Shown: positions 1-7,724, counted from the stretch's first letter. The stretch: DNA of 33,559 nucleotides from Gordonia araii NBRC 100433 (GCF_000241265.1 NZ_BAEE01000042.1:1-33559); one strand, 5' to 3'. The notes: generated from the sequence alone by a model not told the origin. Translations and numbers: made by a program.

Positions 1-466
1 CTAGAAGGCCCAATTGCCGACGGATATCGGCGGTCGACGGAAGCGTCTGAACCGTTTGGTTGCTGACGACGTTGAAGTTCGGCGTGATACCGGCGCGCTC
101 CGGTCCATAGGCCATCAGGTCGACGCCGCGTAGCTGGGTCAGGTACTGCTCAACCGTGAGACTCCGCCCGGCGGCGAGGTTCTTGACCTCGGGCGGCACG
201 TCCTCGGGCGATCGGAGGGCCGACTCCACCAGGAGGGGGGTCCAGCGATGCGGGATCTTCACCAACACGCCGGCCGCCTCGACAAGCGCGAACCCGCGGG
301 GCACCGCCCGGGCGCTGGAACTCGACGACACGGTCGACGGGGTCTCGGCGTCCGCACAACCGGGCAGGACGGCGAACGACACCGCCGTCACTGCGGTGAG
401 AAGGAGGCGGCGCTGCCGGACACGGCGCTTCGGCGTCGAGCAAAGGTTCGAGATTTCCGTTGGCAC
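1..466 (-). CDS. Putative lipoprotein, C-terminus cut by window edge
   Basis: The frame is open from a GTG at 466 to the left edge and gives the first 155 residues. The N-terminus has a basic stretch (KRRVRQRR, about residues 13-20), a hydrophobic segment, then LPGC, which fits a lipobox with Cys37 as the lipidated residue. A Ser/Thr-rich linker follows, then a segment containing VPRGFALVEAAGVLVKIPHRW. The protein is therefore predicted to be secreted and anchored to the outer face of the membrane. I do not recognise the mature domain; actinobacterial LpqN/LpqT-type lipoproteins are one possibility but nothing proves it. An AAGGA lies about 13 nt upstream of the GTG, which is rather far, so the start is moderately certain. 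A long hairpin at 516-566 separates it from the upstream gene on the same strand. Confidence 0.6.
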   Translation of the reverse strand, partial: MPTEISNLCSTPKRRVRQRRLLLTAVTAVSFAVLPGCADAETPSTVSSSSSARAVPRGFALVEAAGVLVKIPHRWTPLLVESALRSPEDVPPEVKNLAAGRSLTVEQYLTQLRGVDLMAYGPERAGITPNFNVVSNQTVQTLPSTADIRRQLGLL

Positions 467-515
467 TTGTAGCAACCGATCCTTGTTCTGGGCGAGTGTT
501 GTCACCGCGCAGATC

Positions 516-566
516 GGGCCCCTCTCAGAACACCTCATCGGGGACTGAGTGGTTCGAGAGGGGCCC
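516..566 (-). terminator. Long stem-loop between two minus-strand genes
   Basis: GGGCCCCTCTC (516-526) pairs perfectly with GAGAGGGGCCC (556-566). The 29-nt loop can pair further through GAA/TTC and CTCA/TGAG with small bulges. It begins 13 nt past the stop of the glycine-zipper gene, the right place for its terminator. There is no T-run after it, as is common in actinobacteria. Confidence 0.55.
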
Positions 567-579
567 GGGTCCTGTGCGC

Positions 580-1563
580 CTAGCGCTTAGCCGGCTTCAG
601 CAACGTCTGAAGCGTGCGCTCGGCGTCGCGCGGAAAAACGCTTGCCGCCTTGCCGACGGCGTCGATGACCTCGACGGCGCTGGGAAGACCGGCAGGCGCC
701 GATGCCACATCGGCCTTCGTCACAGCCGCGGGGGTCTTGGCGCCACCGGACGCCGGGAACACCTTCCCGATGCCGTCGATGACGGTTCCGACCACATTGA
801 CCGGGTTGGTCGCGTTGGCAGCCTTGGCCTTGGCCTTGTCCACCTTGGCCCCGCCGACGCGGTCCATCCCTTCTCCGCGCCCCCACGTCTGACCGAACCA
901 CAGGCCGAGCGGGGCGCCGATCGCACCGCCGATGAGCGCACCGATCGGCGCGGCAAGCAGCGCGGTCGGAATGCCGCTGATCACGCCGCCGCCGACACCT
1001 CCCAGGACACCGCCGATGAATGCACCTGCGGACCCGCCGATGACGCCGCCGAGGGCAGCTCCGATCGGCGCCCCGACGATGCAGCCGACGAGAATGTACG
1101 GCAGTCCCACAACGCAGCCGATCGCCGCGCCTACCGCGGTGCCGATGACCGCGCCTGTGATCCCACCGACAACCCCGGTTCCAAGTCCCGTGACGAAGCC
1201 TCCGACAACTGCGCCAGGCAACCAACCGAGTGCACCCGCAACTCCGGCCCCGACGGCCGCACCCGCGGCCGCTCCGATCGCCGCACTGCGTTGTGCTTCC
1301 GCATTTGCCACATCGTTAACCCGATCCATGCTGGTCGGGTAGTTCTTCTTGGAGGTCCGCTGCGCGACCGCGATCGGCGCGACAAGCGGAACGAACCCGA
1401 CCTGTGCGGTCGCAAGCTGCTGAGCAGACAGAGCCGGCGGCGCTTGGCTGATCGTCGCCATCGGGGCATTGGGCGCCGCTTCCGCTGATGCGGCCGGAAA
1501 GACCAGGGCCGCGGCCAAACCGACTGCTGCCAGACCTCCGACTCGCGCACCGATTCGGCGCAT
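580..1563 (-). CDS. Exported glycine-zipper protein ('insoluble domain' type)
   Basis: 327 residues. The N-terminus (MRRIGARV, then an Ala/Val-rich hydrophobic run ending near AASAEAAP) is a Sec signal peptide with a likely AxA cleavage site around residue 30. After about 70 residues comes a stretch of roughly 150 residues built from Gly-xxx-Gly/Ala repeats (GAAAGAAVGAG, GAVVGGFVTGLGTG, GAVIGTAVGAAIG). These are glycine zippers expected to pack membrane-spanning or oligomeric helices. The C-terminal part (about residues 230-327) is more polar, with KVDKAKAKAAN. Similar proteins in nocardioform actinobacteria are often annotated as insoluble domain proteins; their function is not established, and an envelope channel or scaffold is only a guess. 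The frame stays open upstream to 1794, but that part is AT-rich and lacks coding character, so the signal-peptide ATG was chosen. See the leader ORF at 1581-1604. Confidence 0.75.
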   Translation of the reverse strand: MRRIGARVGGLAAVGLAAALVFPAASAEAAPNAPMATISQAPPALSAQQLATAQVGFVPLVAPIAVAQRTSKKNYPTSMDRVNDVANAEAQRSAAIGAAAGAAVGAGVAGALGWLPGAVVGGFVTGLGTGVVGGITGAVIGTAVGAAIGCVVGLPYILVGCIVGAPIGAALGGVIGGSAGAFIGGVLGGVGGGVISGIPTALLAAPIGALIGGAIGAPLGLWFGQTWGRGEGMDRVGGAKVDKAKAKAANATNPVNVVGTVIDGIGKVFPASGGAKTPAAVTKADVASAPAGLPSAVEVIDAVGKAASVFPRDAERTLQTLLKPAKR

Positions 1564-1580
1564 TCCTACAGCCGGGGGTG

Positions 1581-1604
1581 CTACCCATTCGTATACAACA
1601 TCAT
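1581..1604 (-). promoter_or_regulatory. Possible 7-codon leader ORF with strong SD
   Basis: On the minus strand a strong Shine-Dalgarno (AGGGAGAAG, just upstream of 1604) precedes ATG ATG TTG TAT ACG AAT GGG TAG. No in-frame start of the downstream signal-peptide gene uses this SD. That gene's own ATG (1563) lies 17 nt after the TAG and has only GTAGGA directly abutting it. The arrangement suggests reinitiation or translational coupling. A leader peptide is an inference from spacing only. Confidence 0.35.
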
Positions 1605-1982
1605 TCTTCTCCCTATCTCCAAAGAGATTCACAGGAAATATCGATTGATATCCCAGGGGCCGACGTAAACCCGGGACGGCGAGCACTGTCAACGGGACCT
1701 TTATCCCATATCGGACTATCCAGGCTGCATTACCAGGTAGGCCGCCTATATGGCAGAAGGAATCATAATTTGGCAAATAGTCTATTTCCGACACATATTT
1801 CTAAGTTGGAGATCCAGGTCACTATTGAGACCATTCGAGCGAATATTTATGCCTTCTTAACACGAGCAATTAGGGCCTCTCGAAAGGCCTAAAGACCCAT
1901 GGACCATCGGCAGAACGCGGGGCATTCTCTCGTGGCGGCGCAGCACGGGAAGCGATTCCCGCAGACGTGACGCCGTGACCGG

Positions 1983-2031
1983 ACTGGTCTGACCACTTGA
2001 CAGGCTGACCACTAGTCGGCATCCTCGGTGC
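1983..2031 (+). promoter_or_regulatory. FadR-like operator overlapping a leaderless promoter
   Basis: TGGTCTGACCA (1985-1995) is a perfect 11-bp palindrome matching the TGGTnnnACCA core of FadR-type operators. With flanks it reads ACTGGTCTGACCACTT, close to the E. coli FadR site. A perfect -35 hexamer TTGACA (1997-2002) abuts it. With 17-bp spacing the -10 is CATCCT (2020-2025), and the ATG follows 6 nt later. The 9-mer CTGACCACT occurs twice (1989-1997 and 2005-2013), the second copy inside the spacer. A protein bound here would block RNA polymerase, which suggests autoregulation by the gene directly downstream. Confidence 0.6.
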
Positions 2032-2772
2032 ATGACATTTCAGCCCGTCGTACGCCGTTCGGTGTCCGAGGATGTCTACGACCAGATCGCCGCGCGCGTT
2101 GTCAGCGGCGACCTCCCGGTCGGCGGCTCGCTACCTAGCGAGCGCGACCTCGCGGCCGCACTCGGCGTCTCTCGGCCGGCCGTGCGCGAGGCACTCAAGC
2201 GGCTGGACGGTTCCGGCCTCGTTCACATCCGCCAGGGCGACGCCACCACGGTCCGCGACATCCGGCGGGAAGGCGGCCTCGACCTGCTTCCGCTCCTTCT
2301 CGTCGCCGGCGGTCAGCTCGACTTGTCGGTCGCCCGCTCGGTCATCGAGGCGCGGGCGCAGATCGCGCCGATCGTCGCCGGTCTAGCCGCCGAGCGAATA
2401 GCGGATGCCGACGTGCAACCACTGCGGACCAGCGTCGACGAGATCGCTACCGTGACCGACCCACTACAACTGCAGGTCCTCGCGCTGCAGTTCTGGGATC
2501 AGATCGTCGACGGCGCCCAGTCGGTCGTCTACCGATTGATGTTCAACAGTCTTCGATCGGCATACGAGCCCGCGCTGCCCGCGCTATCGATGGCCATGGC
2601 CGGCGAGGTCGGAAAGGTCGACGCCTATCGCGATCTCGTCGATGCCGTTGCCGCGCACGACCCGGACGCCGCCCGACGCGCCGCCGACGACTTGCTCACG
2701 CCCAGCACCACCGAACTACTCCGCGTCTTCGACTCCGTGGATGAGACCCAAGGAGGCCACGATGGCCACTGA
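2032..2772 (+). CDS. FadR/GntR-family transcriptional regulator
   Basis: 246 residues. An N-terminal GntR winged helix (about residues 10-76: LPSERDLAAALGVSRPAVREALKRL) is followed by an all-helical FCD-type effector domain (about 85-240). Residues R38, R48 and R52 line up with DNA-contacting arginines of E. coli FadR. Where metal-binding FCD proteins have an F-H pair in the first ligand helix, this protein reads FWDQIVDG, so an organic ligand such as an acyl-CoA is more likely than a metal-bound carboxylate; this is inference. The promoter carries a FadR-like palindrome, and the gene overlaps the next one (a fatty-acid hydroxylase) by 11 bp, so the regulator probably controls itself and the hydroxylase. 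No SD precedes the ATG, consistent with a leaderless mRNA. Confidence 0.88.
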   Translation: MTFQPVVRRSVSEDVYDQIAARVVSGDLPVGGSLPSERDLAAALGVSRPAVREALKRLDGSGLVHIRQGDATTVRDIRREGGLDLLPLLLVAGGQLDLSVARSVIEARAQIAPIVAGLAAERIADADVQPLRTSVDEIATVTDPLQLQVLALQFWDQIVDGAQSVVYRLMFNSLRSAYEPALPALSMAMAGEVGKVDAYRDLVDAVAAHDPDAARRAADDLLTPSTTELLRVFDSVDETQGGHDGH

Positions 2773-3460
2773 TCACGCCCAGCCCCGCGTCGAACAACGA
2801 GCGCCGCGCCGCCAAGCTCGCGTCACGACACTGCGCTCGGCTTTCGTCGAGTTCTGGCGGCATCCGTCGCCGTGGATGATCGCGGTGCCCTTGGTCGGAT
2901 CACTCATCGCCCGAATCGCCCTCGGCGACTGGCAGTGGACCGACGCCCTAGTGGTCGCGATACTGCTCGCGGTCTCGCCACTCGTCGAGTGGCTGATCCA
3001 CGTCGGCATCCTGCATTGGCGGCCGCGAACAATCCGCGGCGTGAAGATCGATTGGATCCTGGCCCGCGACCACCGCCGCCATCATCGCGACCCGCGCGAT
3101 ATTCCGTTGATCTTCATCCCGTGGCCGGTACTCGTCGGGCTCCTCCCTGCGCTGACATTGATCGGAGTGTTCGCCTTCAGCCGCTTACCGCTGGGCATGA
3201 CTTTCCTCTTGACGGTGACTGCCTTCTTGATGTTCTACGAGTGGACACACTTTCTGATCCACACCGATTACAAACCCCGCCACCGTCCGTATCGCGCGGT
3301 GTACAAAAACCACCGTTATCACCATTTCAAGAACGAACACTTCTGGTACACGGTCACCAGTTCGGGCACGGCAGACCGGGTGCTGGGCACGTATCCGGAT
3401 CCGGCGAGCGTCCCGACGTCGAAGACCGCGAAGAACCTGCACGGCGCCTCGTCGTCGTAG
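2762..3460 (+). CDS. Membrane fatty acid hydroxylase / sterol desaturase superfamily
   Basis: 232 residues. Start chosen for AAGGAGG at 2750-2756, 5 nt before the ATG. Two pairs of membrane segments (about 37-55 with 62-80, and 116-137 with 145-160) flank histidine clusters typical of the family: WLIH80...H85, H104-x-x-HH108, H163-x-x-x-H167 and H184-x-x-HH188. These eight or more histidines bind a di-iron centre facing the cytoplasm that hydroxylates or desaturates acyl or sterol/carotenoid chains with O2. The overlap with the upstream FadR-like regulator implies translational coupling and a lipid substrate. The exact substrate cannot be read from sequence; relatives include fatty-acid 2-hydroxylases and carotenoid hydroxylases. 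The stop codon lies inside the first copy of a 21-bp tandem repeat. Confidence 0.85.
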   Translation: MATDHAQPRVEQRAPRRQARVTTLRSAFVEFWRHPSPWMIAVPLVGSLIARIALGDWQWTDALVVAILLAVSPLVEWLIHVGILHWRPRTIRGVKIDWILARDHRRHHRDPRDIPLIFIPWPVLVGLLPALTLIGVFAFSRLPLGMTFLLTVTAFLMFYEWTHFLIHTDYKPRHRPYRAVYKNHRYHHFKNEHFWYTVTSSGTADRVLGTYPDPASVPTSKTAKNLHGASSS

Positions 3461-3513
3461 ACCCGGGCACGGTCGTCGTAGACCCGGGCACGGTCGGCGG
3501 AAATGTGGGCACG
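3451..3513 (+). repeat. 21-bp tandem repeat, two perfect copies plus one degenerate
   Basis: The 21-bp unit begins GTCGTCGTAGACCC and ends GGGCACG. Copies at 3451-3471 and 3472-3492 are identical; a third at 3493-3513 begins GTCGGCGGAAATG and keeps GTGGGCACG. The first copy contains the last codons and TAG stop of the hydroxylase gene, so unit-number changes would sit right at its C-terminus. Confidence 0.85.
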
Positions 3514-3537
3514 GTCGGCGCGCGTACGATGGGTCGC

Positions 3538-3963
3538 ATGGCTCTGGAAAACGACGAACGGCAGGCCTTCCTGGCCGAACCGCACATCGCCGGACTGTCC
3601 ATCGAAGCCGGTCCCGACCGCGCTCCCCTCGCTGTACCGATGTGGTACCAGTACACGCCCGGCGGCGACATCTGGTTCCTCACCGGGACCGAGTCCCGCA
3701 AGATGCGGTTGCTGAGGCAAGCCGGGCGCGCGACGATCCTGGTCGAGCGGCTCACCCCGACCATCCGCTACGTCTCGGTGTCCGGCCCGGTGTCGCGGAC
3801 CGTCGAGGGGACAAAGGCCGACATCGAGGAACTCGCCGCCCGCTACCTTCCGCCCGAGCAGGTCGGGCCCTACGTCGAGTTCGCCACCGGCGACCACGGC
3901 GCGCAGACGAAGGTCTTCCTGACCCCCAAGCAGTGGGTCGCGTCCGACCTCGGCTCGCTGTAA
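3538..3963 (+). CDS. Pyridoxamine 5'-phosphate oxidase-fold protein
   Basis: 141 residues with the split beta-barrel pattern of the PNPOx-like/F420-binding superfamily: FLAEPHIAGLSIEA, then RAPLAVPMWYQY (about 28-39), IWFLTGTESRKMRLLRQAGRA and a C-terminal KVFLTPKQWVASDL. Members bind FMN, F420 or heme and reduce or bind small molecules; actinobacteria have many uncharacterised paralogues. The R/K-rich segment after the third strand (SRKMRLLRQ) is where such proteins hold the cofactor phosphate. No SD is visible, but TACGAT (3525-3530) lies 7 nt before this ATG, favouring a leaderless start here over the in-frame ATG at 3529. It follows the hydroxylase after a short repeat-filled gap and may not be co-transcribed with it. 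Confidence 0.75.
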   Translation: MALENDERQAFLAEPHIAGLSIEAGPDRAPLAVPMWYQYTPGGDIWFLTGTESRKMRLLRQAGRATILVERLTPTIRYVSVSGPVSRTVEGTKADIEELAARYLPPEQVGPYVEFATGDHGAQTKVFLTPKQWVASDLGSL

Positions 3964-4022
3964 CCCATCGCACCAGCGTGCTGCTTAGGCTCTCTCAGCC
4001 ATAGGCGCTACCCTGGCACGTT

Positions 4023-6239
4023 GTGATTGCGAGCCCGACGAGCACGGCTGCCGGCGACGAATCCCGACGTTCCACCGATTCCCAGCGGCCCAGCGATGCC
4101 AAGCCGAGCGCGAAGCCCACCGCCTACCGTCACGACCTGGACGGACTGCGCGGTCTGGCGATCGCGCTGGTCGCCATCTTCCACGTCTGGTTCGGCCGCG
4201 TGTCCGGCGGCGTGGACGTCTTCCTCACCCTGTCCGGCTACTTCTTCGTCGCCTCGCTGCTCAAGCACGTCATCGTCACCAACCCCAATTCGGTCTCCTG
4301 GCGCGACGCGGTCAATCCGTGGCCCCGCCTGTCGCGCCTGCTGCGCCGGCTGCTGCCCGCGCTGTACCTGGTGCTGGCCGGGATCGTCGTCCTGATCGTG
4401 CTGATCATGCCGCGATCGCGCTTCGGTCCCCTCGGGCAAGAGGTGATCGCGTCGGCCCTGTACTACCAGAACTATCTGCTGGCCCTCACCTCCCAGGACT
4501 ACGGCGCCGCGACCTCGGCGGCGAGCCCCATGCAGCACCTCTGGTCGATGTCGATGCAGGGCCAGTTCTTCGTCGCCATGCTGTTCGGCGCACTGGCGCT
4601 CGGCGGCTTCCTCAAGTTCGGCGCACGACGATGGCCCTTGCTCGGCGACCCGACGAGGATCCGCTGGATCATCGGGCTGAGCCTGCTCGCGATCACGCTG
4701 GTGTCCTTCGCCTGGGCGAACTACCGCCACGGCATCAACCAGCCGGTCAACTACTACGACACGATCGCCCGCCTGTGGGAGCCGCTCGCCGGCGGTTTGC
4801 TCGCAATCTGGATGCCCCGAGTCCTGCTGCGACCGGCCGTCCGCAACGCGCTGACCATCGCCGGCCTGCTCCTCATCGTCACGTGCGGTTGGTGGATCGC
4901 CGGCGTCGAGCAGTACCCCGCGGCCCTGGCGCTGGTGCCCGTCGGGGCGACGCTGCTGATCATCTGGACGGGTTCGGCGGCCACCCGCCCTGACAACGCG
5001 CCCGGGCCCGACGTCGACAACCCGCGAGACGTCAGCGGTCTGATGGCGCAGCCGTTCATGATGTGGCTCGGCAACATCGCCTACGCGCTGTACCTGATCC
5101 ACTGGCCGCTGCTGATCTTCTACCTCTCCTGGCGCTACAAGGACCACGCCAACTTCTTGGAGGGCACCGCGATCCTGGCGGTCTCGGTGCTGCTCGCCTG
5201 GCTCGTCACCCGGTTCGTGGAGACCCCGCTGCGCGCCGGACGCGGGATCGATTTCTCCCGTGCGTACCGCCGCACCCTGGTCATCGGGCTGGTGGTCGCC
5301 TCCGTCGCCGCCGGCACCACGTCGGCGGTGTGGATGTACCAGCGCGCGAACCTGCGCGTCGACACCATGAACCTCGATCCCCGGCTCTACCCGGGCGGTC
5401 TCGCCTTCAAGTGGGACGTCCCGGCGCCGTTCATGCCGCCGGAGCCCCCCGTGGAAGCCGCCTACATGGACCGCGGACCGACGTGGAACAACCCGCCGAA
5501 CCAGATGATCACCGGCTGGAACGACGAGACCGTGAAGGTTGGCGTCTACGGCGACAAGACGGCGACGAGGACCCTCGCTATCGCCGGCGGATCCCATGCC
5601 GACATGTGGCTGCCCGCCTTCGACGTTCTCGGCAAGAAGCACCACTTCAAGGTGACGACCTACGTCAAGGTCGGCTGCGCGCTGGTCAAGACGCACACGT
5701 TCAAGTGGTACGGCCGCGAACGCCCCGACTGCAACCGGTGGGCGGCCAAAGTCATGAAGCGGCTGGAGCAGGACAAGCCCGACGTTATCTTCACCAATAG
5801 CACGCGGCCCACCGAGGTCGAGGACAAGCGCCCGGGCGACTACGTTCCCCACGACTACGTCGAAGTGTTCGGCGACTTCAAGACGTGGGGGCAGAAGGTG
5901 ATCGCCATGCGCGACACCCCGTGGACCCATTTGGAGAACGACTGGAACCCGCCCGAGTGCCTGGCCACGGGGCGCAAGGCGCACATCTGCGGCGTCAAGG
6001 AGTCGATCGCCCTGTCCCGGACCGACCCGTCGAAGGCCATCGTCGAGCAGTTCCCGAACGTCGCCTTCCTCGACTACACGTCCGCGGTCTGCCGAGACGG
6101 GTACTGCCCGGCCATCGTCGGCAACATCCTGGTCTACCGTGACACACATCACTTCACCGCGACGTTCGCGCGCAGTCTGGCCCCTGCCCTGGAGAAAGAC
6201 CTCGCCAAGGCCATGCCCGAGTGGAAGCTCCTCCCCTGA
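4023..6239 (+). CDS. Acyltransferase-3 membrane protein with C-terminal SGNH domain
   Basis: 738 residues from a GTG. A polar N-terminus is followed by RHDLDGLRGLAI (residues 36-47) and the conserved His54, hallmarks of acyltransferase family 3 (OafA type), with about ten membrane helices to residue ~450. The periplasmic C-terminal half is an SGNH hydrolase-like domain: block I is GGSHADMW (Ser524) rather than the usual GDSH, and block V is Asp707-x-x-His710. Such two-domain enzymes move acyl groups across the membrane and attach them to cell-envelope glycans or lipids. The target here is unknown. No SD is present; TACCCT (4009-4014) lies 8 nt before the GTG. A second acyltransferase-3 gene follows on the same strand after 150 bp. 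A 714-codon antisense frame over this gene is a high-GC shadow. Confidence 0.85.
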   Translation: MIASPTSTAAGDESRRSTDSQRPSDAKPSAKPTAYRHDLDGLRGLAIALVAIFHVWFGRVSGGVDVFLTLSGYFFVASLLKHVIVTNPNSVSWRDAVNPWPRLSRLLRRLLPALYLVLAGIVVLIVLIMPRSRFGPLGQEVIASALYYQNYLLALTSQDYGAATSAASPMQHLWSMSMQGQFFVAMLFGALALGGFLKFGARRWPLLGDPTRIRWIIGLSLLAITLVSFAWANYRHGINQPVNYYDTIARLWEPLAGGLLAIWMPRVLLRPAVRNALTIAGLLLIVTCGWWIAGVEQYPAALALVPVGATLLIIWTGSAATRPDNAPGPDVDNPRDVSGLMAQPFMMWLGNIAYALYLIHWPLLIFYLSWRYKDHANFLEGTAILAVSVLLAWLVTRFVETPLRAGRGIDFSRAYRRTLVIGLVVASVAAGTTSAVWMYQRANLRVDTMNLDPRLYPGGLAFKWDVPAPFMPPEPPVEAAYMDRGPTWNNPPNQMITGWNDETVKVGVYGDKTATRTLAIAGGSHADMWLPAFDVLGKKHHFKVTTYVKVGCALVKTHTFKWYGRERPDCNRWAAKVMKRLEQDKPDVIFTNSTRPTEVEDKRPGDYVPHDYVEVFGDFKTWGQKVIAMRDTPWTHLENDWNPPECLATGRKAHICGVKESIALSRTDPSKAIVEQFPNVAFLDYTSAVCRDGYCPAIVGNILVYRDTHHFTATFARSLAPALEKDLAKAMPEWKLLP

Positions 6240-6287
6240 TACTTCGACTGCCTAAGTAAAAATCAGGCCACTCCCAGGTTTGGCGTT

Positions 6288-6293
6288 TAGACT
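6288..6293 (+). promoter_or_regulatory. Possible -10 element for the second acyltransferase gene
   Basis: TAGACT fits the actinobacterial TAnnnT -10 pattern and sits in the 150-bp gap about 95 nt before the next start. No matching -35 hexamer is seen, so this is a weak call. Confidence 0.25.
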
Positions 6294-6389
6294 CCAGAAC
6301 ATTGACCAGCCGAGCGCCACCTGTCCGGGGCGCATCCGTGCGACGCCGACGACGGCGGTCGACATCAAACGTCAAGGGGCTTTTTAGCG

Positions 6390-7721
6390 ATGACCAGCAC
6401 AGCGGCCACGCGAGATCTCTCGCGCGACGACGCTGGCACCGGTGCCGCCACAGACTCGGCGACGCCGGTCAAGGCGAAACGCAGCTATCTGCATCATCTC
6501 GACCTGATCCGCGCGACCACATTCGCCCTGGTGATCTTCGTCCATGTGCTGACCCAGACCACCGACGAGGTGAACAGCGTCGGCGTGACCAGCACGGGGC
6601 TGCTGCTGCACTTCACGCGCAACATGTTCTTCGCGCTCACCGGCTTCGTCCTTGCCTACCAGTACTTCGGCCGCGAGGACTTCTCCACCTGGTCGTTCTG
6701 GCGACGCCGCATCAAGCTGGTCCTCTACCCGTACCTGATCTTCTCGGCGATCTACTTCGCCCTGAAGATCATGCTTCCGCAGGGGCGCCTGTCCCGTGAC
6801 GCCAAGGACCTCGGCGGCTACGTGTGGGGCGGGCTGACCGGTTCCTCGTCGTTCCGGGACTTCCCGTCGACAGTCTCCGGCGACCTCGCCGAGTTCGGCA
6901 ACAACCTCGTCTGGGGCCTGGGCGGCGGCGGCTTCCACATGTACTTCCTGTTCGTGATGCTCCAGGTGTACCTGCTGTTCCCGCTCGTCATGTGGCTGCT
7001 GCAGGCGACCAAGGGCTACCACGCCGCCGTGCTGGGCGCTTCGCTCGTGCTTCAGATCCTGATCACCGTGGCGATCACCCACTGGCTGCCGACGTCGGAT
7101 CCGTGGTGGCACCACTACGCGGTGTTCGTCCCGTACCAGTTCTTCCTCGTCTACGGCGCGATCGCCGCCATCCACCGGGATGCCATCACCCGCGCGCTCA
7201 CCGGCGAACACCGGCGCTACGTCGGCCTCGGCCTCTTCACCGCCCTGGCCGCTACCGGGGGATACGCCCTGTGGGAGTTCTTCAAACGCCTCGCCGCCGA
7301 CCCCGACGCACCCGCGAACGCCCATTCGGGCCCGTTCGAGCCGACATTGCTGCCGTTCCTCATCGTCGCGATCGCCTGCCTGTACGCGGTGGCCTTGATC
7401 TGGAACCAGCGGTGGCGCGGCAGTACGCCGCCGTGGTTCAACCGTTTCGTCGCCTACGCCTCCAACCGCTCGTTCGGCGTCTTCCTCGTCCACGTGCTGG
7501 TGCTGTTCTACATCGTCGGCATGAATTGGCACGGCGAGCACTCGTGGCTCATGACGCAACTGCCGCAGCCGCTGGGCACGCTGACCGTGTACGCAGCGAC
7601 TTTGGCCGGTTCGCTGCTGCTCGTCGAGATTCTGCGCAGACTCCCCGGCTCGCTGTACCTCACCGGCCGCGAGCGCCTGCCGCTGCCCGCGTTCCGCAAA
7701 CGCGCCGCCGCCGCCGCGTAA
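6390..7721 (+). CDS. Acyltransferase-3 family membrane protein, no SGNH domain
   Basis: 443 residues. After a Thr/Ala-rich cytoplasmic tail (1-30), the signature SYLHHLDLIRATTFALVIFVHV carries His52, the expected catalytic histidine of acyltransferase family 3. About ten hydrophobic helices follow, with a FWRRRIKLVLYPYLIF segment (about 105-120) typical of the WecH/OafA group. There is no C-terminal hydrolase domain, so it should use or deliver an acyl group by itself, for example O-acylation of a glycan or glycolipid. Being next to the larger SGNH-containing paralogue suggests one envelope-modification function. A GGGG lies rather far (about 12 nt) upstream of the ATG. The gene ends 3 bp from a convergent gene with no visible terminator between them. 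Confidence 0.85.
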   Translation: MTSTAATRDLSRDDAGTGAATDSATPVKAKRSYLHHLDLIRATTFALVIFVHVLTQTTDEVNSVGVTSTGLLLHFTRNMFFALTGFVLAYQYFGREDFSTWSFWRRRIKLVLYPYLIFSAIYFALKIMLPQGRLSRDAKDLGGYVWGGLTGSSSFRDFPSTVSGDLAEFGNNLVWGLGGGGFHMYFLFVMLQVYLLFPLVMWLLQATKGYHAAVLGASLVLQILITVAITHWLPTSDPWWHHYAVFVPYQFFLVYGAIAAIHRDAITRALTGEHRRYVGLGLFTALAATGGYALWEFFKRLAADPDAPANAHSGPFEPTLLPFLIVAIACLYAVALIWNQRWRGSTPPWFNRFVAYASNRSFGVFLVHVLVLFYIVGMNWHGEHSWLMTQLPQPLGTLTVYAATLAGSLLLVEILRRLPGSLYLTGRERLPLPAFRKRAAAAA

Positions 7722-7724
7722 CTC

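Larger units (their letters stand above)
1564..2031. other. Intergenic region between divergent genes
   Basis: 468 bases without a credible gene, visibly richer in A+T than the flanks. It should hold the promoter of the minus-strand glycine-zipper gene (not pinpointed), the leader ORF at 1581-1604, a weak hairpin (TAGGGCCT/AGGCCTA, 1871-1891) and, at the right end, the FadR-like operator and promoter of the GntR gene. ORFs that cross it are extensions of shadow frames. Confidence 0.6.

Noticed and set aside
460..1488. 342-codon plus-strand ORF
   Set aside because: Antisense to the glycine-zipper gene, with charged low-complexity sequence and no start signal.
4008..6152. 714-codon minus-strand ORF
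   Set aside because: Antisense shadow of the acyltransferase gene, which has clear catalytic motifs; the antisense protein is low-complexity, rich in Arg, Gly, Asp and Gln, with no recognisable domain.
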